From NCBI GenBank assembly GCA_004794785.1, contig SJOL01001501.1, forward strand, positions 501,024 through 565,023: DNA of 64,000 bases, read 5' to 3'. Positions 23,701-36,587 of the stretch are shown here, in pieces. Positions within the stretch are counted from its first letter, which is position 1, and every line of letters begins with the position of its first letter. The notes beneath the pieces are model-generated. The model was not told where the DNA came from. It ran no database searches and saw nothing but the letters and a program-made list of their open reading frames with translations. Made by a program: the position numbers and the translations under genes. Source of the DNA: Opisthorchis felineus. Taxonomy: Eukaryota > Platyhelminthes > Trematoda > Opisthorchiida > Opisthorchiidae.

Positions 23701-26700
23701 TGGGGCACCAGTATCGCAGGGGGGGCGAGAATCTGTTCCAGCCCAAATGAAGGACTCTGAATCTACAGATGGTCATCCATTCACTCAACCCATTGACTGA
23801 GTTCTACTAGAAAACCGTGACTGGTTAGCGAACTCGTGAACCAGAGACTAACTGGCTTAAACCGTAAAACAGACGGTCACGTGACCGCTCCGCATGCTAA
23901 CAATAACGAAATGCCTCGCGAGACAGATATTTTGGGAATCGATCAGTTTTTTAGTTAAATGCCATGACAGATACTACCTAGAAAAATGAGAGTCGGGATA
24001 GCGGGATGTGTGTATTTTCTATCCATCTATTTAGGTCAGCATCTGATTCGATACACGCGCGTCTTAGTAATGGTTCGCATGTAAATTTCCATGTTGCATG
24101 GCAAAGCTGTCGTTCTTACATATACCATCCGAAAAACATCCGATGATGCCCAGGTTTTGATGTACGATTCAAAACTGATAGCATACCGTTCAGTTGGGAC
24201 TGAGTAAGCGTCTGTGTTTTGATAGAAAATATGAAGATTGGAAAACCTGTTGTTGTCCGATAGTGGATGATGTTAATTTATAAGGTATGTGAGGTGACCT
24301 CCGTACGGGAAATACTACGAATACATTACGGGTAGCTCTGGTGGGCTCACTGGTTCTTGCTGAGCTTGAAGACTAGGTCACATATGGTTCGCCAACGATC
24401 GAGGAAACAGCCAGTGTGCTGATTGTTGCGGTGCTTTCTAAGACAACAGAAAACATGAGCAACAACAACCTACCAACAAACTGGTAATAGAAACACAATA
24501 GAACGGCCAATAAAGTAGCCAGGTAACTTCCTGAAAATCCCAAATGGCAACGATGACAACAAGAAATGGTCCGACTGATCAATCATGGCTATCAAGTGCC
24601 CCTAAAGAACCTGCATAAACACAAGCACCGTTGGGGAGAGAACTGACAATGCCACCCTGATTGCCGACCAGACTTTCGCAATCCAATTAACAAGCTAGAT
24701 GATACAACCAAAAAACAGTCACCTAAAGAGGCGATGATTCAAAATGGTCCTACATTTCTCACTAACAACAGAATCACGAATGGTGAACAGGCCAGGAAAA
24801 AGATCGCAGTCGTCAGGACAGCAGAGGGCAGGATCTTCGAAGACTCAGGAGTTAAGGTGTGGATGAATAATCAATAGTCTTGTGGGTCGAGCTCACTTCA
24901 GGCTTTTTATTCCATTTCTCTAGGTTCAGGCAACACTTGGAATCATTCTTCATTTGGGTTGCCGACAACCACTCACCGAAACGATATAACATTTGAATGT
25001 TTGTTATGAACAAAACATCATGCAAACCGGATACATGCCCCATTGGAGAAAATGACTCCACTTCTTAGTGTTTGCAGCTCAAACTGCCCAACCGTGAGGT
25101 CAGCGGAAAACGTCAGTTGTGAAATTTAAATAAAACACAACTGGGAGCACTAGTGGAGTGTAATAGGTCAGGAACTGAGAATAAAATTCAGGTAAGAGAG
25201 CGAAAAGCCATTACAAAGGAATAGTGCTTGAAGCAGAGTAACTACAAACTACAGACTAGATTCAGGCATCGGTTCAGCTGCTCAGTGCTCAACATCCTGA
25301 ATTAATTCATTACGATCGCTATGTATCTTACCCCCGAGAAGATTCATTAATTGTCAACAAATTTCTGCGCTTACCTTCAAAGTGCGGCTGCTAAGAGAGC
25401 ACAATTCAATCACACTTGATAGTCGGAATGGTACGTTTTCGACAATAAGACGAAGGATGGCAGAAAACGTATCCGGAAGGGTCTGAAACATGAAGTAAGC
25501 GGTAAGTGAATTGATTCAGTATAGAATAAAATCGAAATCCTGAAGACAGATCATAGAGAGGTTGCGGTTCTGAACACTGAACTGGAGTCACTGTAAAGCT
25601 ATTCAGTCAAATATGAACAATCCCCAAACAAACTCACACAACGTGGGTCAAGTAACTGATTGATTCGGGCTGTGACTAGTGATTATGATGGAAACGGGGA
25701 AACCGATAACCAACCGTACCATCTGAAACATGATGCGGCCTGGTGCAGCACATTCTGCTGCTCAGAAACACCATAAACGAGAGATTCAGCTGGGTTCCAG
25801 GTGAGTCTCTCGAAAACCAAATTTGTTTACAAATTTGTTTCGCTAACTACCATTGTTGGTCGTCGGAAAAAGTGGCGCAGTTCAAGCCCCCGCCAAAAAG
25901 CGAAGATATGGTCGATACGACCCTTGTCATGGAAAACACAGCTTGATTCTCTCAAAATGGGTACTTCATATTTATTTATGTTAACCATAGCACTTAAACC
26001 AAAAATATGTCGTCGGAAAACGCAGAATATGCAACGCAGAATCGCAACGACGAAATTCAAATACTTGGGGTCAGAAAAGCGAAAGCTGCCTCCGAAGCTG
26101 AAGTGAAACCTTAACTAGTAGTTGATCTCTCCGTTATTGAAAATGGCGTTATCCTGGTGATTGCTTTTCTTTTCGTTTTGCAAGAATTGCTAAGCAAACA
26201 AAGCTAGAAACTATTTAAATTGGATGTCTCTCAAAACGAACTTAACCTCGGTCAAAAGAAGTTAATTTAGTGGAAATCGACTGCATTCACCTGATAGAGA
26301 AGTCTTTCGATAATTGAAGGTAAAATATAACTTCTTATGAGAGAGAATATTGGCAGCTCGAATTTTATCAATGATTGCTAGTTTCTTCGTTAAATTCACA
26401 GAAAATTGCCAGAAAGTCACTTGTGGCTAAACAGCATTGGAAACGTAGTTTGTCAGCAGCCGCTTCGTATGTTTCTGTGTTGGTTTTGGGACGAGCCACA
26501 GACTGGAAGCATTTTTACCAAACTTCGATACCGTTAAAATTAATGCGACCAAATTTCATTTCACTGAAAAGTCGGAGTTACGACTTTTGGGATACATGCA
26601 AAAAAGTTGCATGTGCCAACGAATAGCCCGAGTCTTACCTTGATAGACATTACAGATTGCTTGAGAAAGCAACTTTTCTCATCACAGAAACCTCTAGGTC

Positions 26701-29700
26701 CGTTTCCATAGTTGCTTCTCACGAGAGGTCAAACCATAATACGATGAATTCAAGCAAAGTACTACAACACACAGAGGATACGCACCTTGAAGTTGGAAGC
26801 GACCGGAGCACGAAGAATATACGTCATAATCCGCACAGTTGTTGCCAGATTGCTAGGTATCGGAGTCACTGTTGCAAGTTTCCGCAAAAACAGATCCAAG
26901 GGTCCGATGGTGTCAGCCCAGCCCGAGGCAATGAAATGGTTCACCTTGACATCATCTGTCAAGTTCGGTAAATGTTCCAAATAGCTGGCTATGTTTTCTA
27001 GCAGTACAGGCAGAGTGTCTGTTGGGAGCGTTTTTCGTTTATTCAGTGCCTCAAGAAGCTGAAGCACTGGTTGAAAGAATGACATGTGTTCTTCGAAATC
27101 CACCAACACAGAGATAATACACCTAAAGAAATGTTCATCTGAAATGTAAAAAAGTTTTTTTAGAGCGAAAGTGTAGGAAACTCGCTAACTAGCTCAAGTT
27201 CAAAATAGCCCCTCGCTGGAATAGGATTGATCATGAGAAGCATGCGAATTAATTTGGTGAGTAAATCGAACCAAGTTCTTCAAATGTGACGCTATCGAAT
27301 CGCAGCAGCTGCATGATGATGGTATGCATAACAATCGACTAAACCCAATGAAAGACTCAACTAAATGGTTCTTCAAGTTATGTGGCGACTGTATAGTGAA
27401 AAATACTAAAGTTAGACCATTTTCATTATGATGTGATGTCAGGTGAATTCTCCAGAATTTGTCCTATTCCGTAGTCTGAGCCACCGAACTTACTCAATAC
27501 ATTGGGAATAAAATCTGGTTTGGAACTGTCGGTTTCCTCGTCAACGTCCAGGGCCAGATGAGGAACATGGGTGCATTTATGGTTTTGTGTGCTTCCCATA
27601 TACACAACCTTTACTGTGGTTCCAGTTGATAACTTTTCCACAAAAACGTAGCAATTGGGGAAAGGGTGTTCAGCAATAAGCCTTGCGACAACATTTTGGT
27701 CCATCAGTTGGTTGCTCTTTGGTTGTATCGCCATTCGTTTGCCCTCAATAGTCAATATTATCTGCTCGTCCCCTGAGTGTGGACGGGATAGTCAGTGGTG
27801 TGTTGTTCTGTGCTGGTTAAACACTATGCTAACCGACACTCCGCAGCCAAAGACAAGAGTACACACTTGCCGGCAATTTTTAAATACTGTAGCAGCGTAT
27901 GTTGGTGATGAAATCAAATATTCTAATTGTCGATGACAATTTTACACAGAGAATGTCGACGTTCCCACAGATGAAGAAATCAGGTTGAAGCTTCATCCGA
28001 TTAGCTGTGTGTTGCTTCAGTTCCGAAAGCGAAATCACGGGTGAGTTGGCGCATTGTATGGACTTGGACAACCATGGAACTAAACATGATTCTAGCAACA
28101 GTTAGCGCTCAATTCCGCATAATATATAGGTCTCATTTTTATATGGTTTATCAAACCTCTTCGACAACCCACTAACAAACGATCCAGCTGAGATTGAGTT
28201 GAATACCCGAACTTTATTTACAAATGAATGTATAGCTCCATATAGGCTGGGGTCCATGTAGTACAACATATTCAGTAGATCCTGTTTAACTAAGTTAAGA
28301 CTTTTTGGATCAGTCGTGTTCAGACATTCTATTATTTGTTCCAATGGATTGGTTAGGAAAAAGTGTGATCAGCAGCTGGACTGGTAAACCCATAAGGAAG
28401 CTGTTTCAGGAATGTCGTCGGCGTATAAAGTTCGCTCTTGGTCCTAAGAAGTAGGTCATTTGACACCTGACTTGTGGACTTGAAGCATCAAAAAGTGAAA
28501 ACAACATCACATCCATTCTCCACGTGTGGTTTCTTCATATATCTTATGATTTTTCGGTGATTTGACCTTAATTACAACTGGTGTACTGAATGATGTCATG
28601 GTAAGACCGACAACTAGCTTACAGCATACGATCTGAGTGGGTCCTCACGCGGAAATTTGCCTTTTCAATCGTGGTTATAAATCGTAATTTGGTGGGCTTC
28701 CCGTTTTCTGAGAAGTGCACCGACAAAAATAACGTTCCTTCCGATTTAGCTTAGGTCTTCGCAAATCGCATCCTCTGGACAACTTACCGGGTATGGGGGT
28801 TTGGAAAAGCTGCAGAAATAGTCCATTTGGAGCCAAGTTGTACATGGTGCAACGGAGGAATTGCCGAGCAATGCTAGCCACATTGCCGGGGACAATTATG
28901 TGTGGCCTGGCAAATAAACGCGAAACAATAGGACACCTGTAGCACAACTCATTTGAAAGATTACATAGAAGGAACCAAATTGGGGATATGAAAGGCCTCA
29001 TAAGTCATGCCGGGAACAGCATCCTAGAAAGTTGGACCTATGAGAAAAACCGTTCTAGGCAGCCAGTCGCTGCTCCTTGTGTGTCCGCTGAAGTAGACAT
29101 ATGCTACCGCTGTCTACCAGGGTGCTACCAAAAAATGATTACACTTTGAGGAATTCGGTGAGCTGAAAGATTGAACAGGTCATCAGTTTCTCCACCGGAA
29201 TACAGAGCTCCGTAACCAATACCACTAGTTCCAACAAGTGGACAATACCTCGGAGGAGGATGAAGAGACGTTTAGAAAACATTCGCCAAATCTGGCCAAC
29301 AGAGAGGCAACAACTGAAATAACGATAGTTCAGTCTTGCTAACCTTGGGTCGAAATCCAGTTTATCAGTTTAAATAACGTACCAATGACACCAGAGTTCT
29401 AACCCATTCGGTTTCTTAGGAAATGTAAAATCGGACGAGAGTTCCAGCGCAACGTCACCAGTGACTGCGTGTAAAAAAGACATCCAGTAAGTCAACAAGT
29501 TGGTTACTTATCTTCATGTTGGTTACAAACAAAACGGATAATATGAGAAAAAATGAACCAATACTCACAAATTGGTCTGCCATGAATACAGCGAGGTATT
29601 TGTCAGGCGAGCTGCGATAAGCAACATGTCTTTCAAGTACGGTGCAGCTAGACTGGGTTCTCGATGCACAAAGGTGGCCAAGCAAAGCATACCCAATCCC

Positions 29701-32700
29701 AGGGTCGACTCATCATAGCGCTCCAGAACTTGATGGCACCAAGGGCACCGTTCAGTGGTCAGGGCTGCGGATGCAGCTGCTGTTGCCAGGTTTGACATAC
29801 TACCAGACCTGGATACAGGCGCCTGTACATGCGGTGACGATGAAGGTTTAGCCATAGATTTTTTCTTTTCTATTTTTTGTGTACCGGAACTAGGGATACT
29901 CGATTCTCGATCAGGACGTCCTTGATCGTCTGCAATTTTTGAGGCTCTTGACTCCCTATCTGGTACATGTTTAGTGGTTATCCCAGCGCGTCCAGTGGAA
30001 ATCGGTGAGCTGTGTTTACTCGGATCACAGGTTGTGTGCTTGGGCTTGGAAACACGCTGTCCGACAACGTTGTAATTTGAATCAAGAGACTGAGTCCCGG
30101 ATGGTGGGTGTTTCGTACACTCATCTTTCGTTAATTCCTTCTCTCTAAAATAGAGTCAAATGAGTTCCTTCGATAACGATCAACAACTCTGAGATATTTC
30201 AGTATTTAACAGAAGGACAAACTCCCCGGTACGTTAAGGTGAGCGCGACGCAGGAACATCAGAATAAATGGTGAATATCTAAGAACTGAATCAGGCAGTC
30301 TTGCGTGTCTAGGCTAGTCAGATGCTAAACAAAACGTATCAGACGCGAGGCAATATTCAGTTCACTCGCGCAATAGGTCAGATACCAGGATTGTGCACCC
30401 AAATCTCCCTCGCAATATACGATTGTACCAATCAATATGAGAACCACGCAATGTAAAGTCAGCTACCACCAGGTTGTCCCATCCGGCTATTTCAATTGAG
30501 AAACCAGTGTAGAATCATTTGAAGTCAACTTGGGATAGAGGACAGAGCGAATTGTGGGATATCTCATCCACAAGAGAATGCAAAAAATGTTAAAAACTTT
30601 CAAAACATACAGCGTTTAAGTAGGCCGTGGGAACAAATAACTGGCCGACCAATAACTGAAATATACAGGGAAACATTCTGCTTGCTTATCGGTTAGGCTG
30701 ATCGGGAAGCAAGGTAGTTGATGTAGCAACCATTTTACCCGATAAGCAGGAACGGGAACATGATCAGAACAATCGCGGGGGATGACTCGAGAGAAGGTAG
30801 CCGTAAGCCCACGTCCAATCTTCTAGGTCACTGTTACTATCCAAATCTACAGTTACAAGGGAACCACGGATACAGCAGACTTGCTATTGAAGAGAATTTT
30901 GGTGGCTCAGGTAGCTTCTACACAGTAGACTAAGTACATGGATTGAAATACCAGCCTCTATTATTAAGTTGGAAAGTAGCATCTTAGAAAAATGGAACTA
31001 AAAGGTACGCCACAGTGCAAGTTCGCCCACCTTTCATCCGATCCCTCAGCAACAGTTCTTTTGTGTAATCGAAGCGCAACACGTTTCGAAGCTTTCGTGT
31101 CAAGAGTAGTATCTGAAAGGTGAAGAAAGAACCACACGAACAAATTAAGGTCTTAAGCTGTCCATGTTTGGCAGTGAAACTACATTGATCGTCTGTCCGG
31201 ATAATGTGTCTGAGCTTACATAGCCGATGTTGTATTTAACAGGAATTTAGACGAGTGCAACATCCGGCCGTTAAGAAAGCTTCAGACAGCCTTTACTCAG
31301 TCTGACTTCTTGATCGATCTGATACTCACCAACCACATTCGACGGGATTTCTCATCTTTGCAGAAAACGAGAAGTGTCCAGCTTTTCACACTAGTGGATT
31401 TACACGCCTTGAAGCAATGATCAGTTCTGCTGCCCACGATGAGCGCAAAATGACACAAAACCTCATGACCCCGGACTTCCTGGACCTAAAGACCATTCTC
31501 TTCACAAGTAACGACAATTGGAAACAAAACGTTTCAACTTTATCACATCCCAGAATTATCAGTAGCATGCCACAGAGTGTTCAGCTCTTCAGACATAATG
31601 ATGCCCACGTTATTTGGAACGTTATTTGGAAGATGTGCATCCTCTAAGCGAACTGGAATTGATTAACCGGATATACAGTTGTCTTATCTCTTGAAAAAAC
31701 AACCCTCATAAGAACTCACAGTTGTATGGTACTTTGAGGACTACTGAATTTTAGCACCGTTGCGAGATTATCTCACAGCTCGGAATGTGGGTCACTTTTT
31801 CCTACATATTCAGCCAAAAGCTTGTAAAATGAGATCCAAATGCATGTCCCCTGTTTGTCGGACGTGCAGCTAAAAGTTAATTTGTTCCTGAAGGCTACAC
31901 ATCATCAAAAGCAGATTGTGGTCGGCCCTCTAGAAAGCGTTTCGCGGTGAATGAGATCATTCGGTGGATGTGGCAGGATCGGTCACGTGCTGCTTTGATC
32001 AACAGTTTTCACCGTCTACCGGGATTCATCACCAGTTCACCTGTAGTACAATGTAACCCAACCGAAAGCTTTGCGTATTCTCGTGGTCTATTTTATGCGA
32101 TAAGCATTCATCCGATTAGAATTGGGAGGAAACTTTCACAAACCGAGCCGTCGGTTGCACTGCGTGATCCATATCTTGCCTTCCAATTCAGATGCTCTCA
32201 ACCTACCTGTTTTCAAAATATCTATCAGTACAGATCGAAAGCATATCAAACTAGCAACGAAAGCACGGGAAATCAACCCACAGGTACAGTTTACCGTCCC
32301 CATTGGTCATGCCCCTTTATTTTGAAGCCTTGAGAATATGCACGATGCATTAGGCACCAAAACGCTAGAGTAGTTATTTTATCAGAATCACATGAACTGT
32401 AACAGCCACAATGTCCATTCGAATGAGGAAACACACTGAGGCTCGCTGCTTGGATGGGGAAAGGAAAGATGCATACGATGCATCGCAGTACGATATAAAC
32501 TGTAGGATATTCGAAAAGAATTAAGTGACCCACAAAATAATATCAAAGTACTTTCTAAAACATATATATATATATCAGTATTTTTAATCGGTTTTCATTA
32601 GTTCCTTACCATGAAGTCTCCACAGACGGGCAGGTGTGTCTTAATTTGGCGAATGTGCGGGCTACGTGCAAGCCACACTTAACTTTTGGCCTCAGAAACC

Positions 32701-35700
32701 ACATGCTTTTAACTAAAAACCTTACAGGGGAAGCAATAAAATGAGTGTACAACCACAACAGTGAGGGCCATTTTATCGCTGAGGGCACAGCAATGCACCG
32801 TTTCGTGCGATAAAAAAACAAGCCACTCTACCGAAAGTAACCTTATGAGTAGTGTTTTTTTTTCAGGGAATACACTACAACTCGAATACTGCACCAACTG
32901 AAGCAATGGGCAAACTTTGAGGAGAATATTCAGTTAAGAAATATCATAAACGAGAGATCCAGTTAGTTTTTGGTCAACGCCAGCTTCATTTGCAAACCAA
33001 CGCTCGAAAAGACCGGGTTAGTTGTCTGTCTTTCGGCGAAGATCAGCAAGCTTCCAAGTTATTCGGTTAGCTGATGCACAACTGCTGGATAGTCTAGAAT
33101 GGGGAGCTAGGGATAAGAGATGTATCGCTATCAATTAGGCACCTTATGCTCCAGTGTTGAATTCAGCAATGGTTGGTACATATTTGCCATGTGGAAATGA
33201 TATCCTTCAGCAGTCGTAATGTTTAACCTTAGGCCAGGCCCGAGAAACGTTTACGTGGTGCTACTACTTATTGACAATACATGCGACAACTGACCTATAC
33301 TCGAAAGGTCTTGAGTGGGCTGCACTCAGCGTTTCTTTCTGGTGACGTCCGAACTCAAGCTACTCCAAAGGATTTCGCATACTTGCTGAAAAAATGACAA
33401 CCGAAAGCGTGTTGATGGCACAAGACCTGAAGCTCGCAAGGACTTGTGCAGCAACTCCAAATAGGCAAGAAACTGTTAAGTTAGTGTACATGTGCCCATG
33501 AGTGCCAGTCCACTTGCTGACCTTTTTCTCCTATTTCTACTGTTAAAAACGGGATTTCTCGTCTTTCTGCTTCTGTTTTGTGCCCATGTTCTCTAAACGT
33601 TGATCATTAGTTGACCTCCATCGACCAACTAACCAATATTTGACCTTGACAGTGCGCACAACACAGCCATGTGAGCCCCGTCAGCTTATGGCCCCTTTGT
33701 CTTGACTCGGTGTGAACTTAAGGTTGTTGTATTGTCTCCAGGCTACTTCATTTGTACAGGATTCCCTTTGGAATCAGTGGTAATTAAGCCGGTGCGAGGG
33801 TCATATCATTTCATCATTGTACTGGTAGTACCGCATTTGCGATAAACCTTCATTCGAAGTTTTCGATTAGTGGAGTTTTGGGTGCAACTCAGCGTGGCCC
33901 ACCTGATTACCGGACGTAGATAGCACCATGTCTGTGGTTTGTGTATATTCTTGACCATGCGGATGGGAACAAGGTTGGAAGAAAAAACAAGGTACTTTGC
34001 CCGTGGTGCACAGAAAACACTATTTCTAGGGCCTGTTATACGGACTCAACCGCAAACAGAGCAAAACTCCCAACGAACTCTATCTTTTTAGAATACCTTG
34101 CATTATGCCAATGTAAAATGGCTGGTCACATTTGAATTTGTTAAACTGTTTTGCAAGCCTATGTATTTTTTTGTATCCCGTGTGACTTATTTCGCACCTT
34201 GAAGCAGCACGCGTACACTAGCTAGGAAATGCTGCTTTGCTGACAGTCATTTAAGGCAACCGTTAGTGTCCCTTTCGCCCGTCAGGCAACCAGATTTAAA
34301 TGATCAAACAGGCATCTCGACTGACACGCTTCGAAGACTAGCAATGAGCCTCTCTTTTAGGACTAACAAGACAACTGTGGGCCGTGTACGTACGTGTACG
34401 GTCTTTGAGGTAGCAGCTACGTGTACCCTAGATACTATAAGATGAAACGGGAGAACACGATGAAAATAAAAATAAGCGTGGGTTAGTAATTAAGGATAAA
34501 ACGATGGCTACAGCCGTGCCACTAACTAAGTGACATTACCGTTGGCGGTTATCCGGTGATGCTAAGACCCATGATTCTCATGCTCTGTTTACAGGTCATG
34601 CTTTGACCAAGCTGCTGTATGTCAACCGAAAGGCTCTTATGTAACAGTGAACATCGAACTATGCGAAGCACGTAAGCAAACTAGCTGAGTTGTTTCGCTG
34701 GCTCAACATGTCAATCAGTCGGTTTATTGTTTGAAATAAATTACTGAAATTTAACATTCCTGGTCCGAATTAATGGTACACGTAGAGTGCTCCAAAATCC
34801 TCACTGGTCAAAGACAAGCAATTTTCTTTAGTTTTCTGCGCATAGTGCCCAGGCTTCACAGTAAAGCAATGGGCTGATTAATAACACCCAGACCCCAGAG
34901 GTGTCTGAAATTAAAACAATGAGAACAGGCTTCGGAGACGTGAGCTTTCACTTAATCAGCTATGGTGTTGTTTGAGCAAGGGCCCGGGTTACCCAGTGGC
35001 AGTTCTCTGCCGTTTTTCAATAGTTCACTATCCAACGATGCCCGACCTCAAACTTTAATGACTGGAGCTTATCTTTTTCTCCTGCTCTATTCCGTTGGGA
35101 AGTAGTTCAAACGCCAATTTCCAAGGTGCATCAACTCTAAGCTGTTGCCTAGTAATGCAAGGAGGTTCAACCAAGTTTAGATGTGCTAACAAAGACTAGA
35201 CTTTTTATCAGGTACGTGGTGCGCTCGTTATGACTAGATTCATGAAATTTCAATTTCATACTTCCATTTTGTATCCGTGCAAAAGTTACTGTGTTTGGCC
35301 TTTTCTGATGATGTGTGGCTCTGAACTCTGCGTTTGCGCATACATTATAATTTCGTTCGCCCACAATGTAGCTAAGACTTTCTGAGGGTATTCACTGTGA
35401 TATTTGTCATTCTGTCACCATGTGTTTGTGTGTGTCATGCGCGGCCGGTTTTCTATCCATTTCCGTCTGCCTCGCATGATGCGGTAAAGTCGGGATGGTC
35501 ACTCACGCGGAAATCAACCAACCAACCAGCTTCTTCTTGCAGCCTCCAGTCAGCCAACCAGAGACTCACTCAAGTGGACTGCATTCCCCGTATGTACTAT
35601 TATGCTACACTCCATCCGTGATTGGCTAGCGCGTTAACGCTGCATTGGTTCTTCACTTGTTGTAACCCCTAGCCACAGCAGCACTTTGTTAGACCGTCCG

Positions 35701-36550
35701 AGTATTCTGTTTGACCGAAAAGGCGAATGATTGCGGTTTGTTATCAATACGCTGAGTGTTTCTTAGTAGTGGTGTAGAATTTGGCTTTGATATCTGGGAC
35801 GGATCGGCCATGCGCAACTCTGCGATATGTTCAGCGAACCTTATGAAGTACAGTCTCGTAAAAGTCAACAGAATTCTGAGCCACTATGGTACCTGACGCC
35901 TGTGGATACAATAAACAGTCATACGGCCGTATTGGATACGAGTGGTTGTACTGAAGGAGAAATAACCGCAAAATCCGTCATTTGGTGTCTGACAGCAGCC
36001 AAGAATGTTCTCTTTTGAGGGAAAACATCAACGCTGATAATCAGTTCGTTGATTTACCTGGTACCTGAGGTGATGTTGTCAACGAACTGGCAGGGGAAGT
36101 CTTCCTCTCTTGTAACACCGTCATTTCGATCCCGTCGGTCAATATTGGCTAGATGGTGGAAGAAATGACAGAGAGAAAGAGCATCACTCCTGTTTGCTTA
36201 GAATAATTACAAAAACAAATTCTCATCTACGTGAAATATATGGCTACTGAGGGATAACATGACAAATTACGTATGGGGAGCAAACACGGGACCAAACGGA
36301 AAACGGAACGGGAAGGCATGCTTAGCGCGCTAGCGAAAAAACGGTGTTATTTTGTTCATAGAAATAGAAACCAAATCTCGCGTGTAAAAAACTGCCGCGA
36401 GAAAACAGGAGTGTATTTAGTAATCTCGGTCGGAATAAGATTATTAAACGCACTACGAACAACACAAACCTAGGAAAGACAAATAACTGGACGAACATTC
36501 TAATTCTAGCTGATTTCCTTTATTACTAAAATCAAAACTGTTAATATTTA

Positions 36551-36587
<37 letters not shown>

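Larger units (their letters stand above)
25483..26785 (-). other. UNC79 intron with LINE relic and R1 copy
   Basis: About 1.3 kb; contains the R1 copy at 25712-25848 abutting a minus-strand LINE RT relic at 25849-26060. Confidence 0.5.

Noticed and set aside
31947..32333. 128-codon plus frame
   Set aside because: Non-ATG start or internal ATG, no family resemblance, two frames open at once; likely chance in intron.
32606..32690. Candidate missing UNC79 exon ending at a good GTAAGG donor
   Set aside because: Its only open frame enters and leaves in phase 2, which fits neither neighbouring exon.
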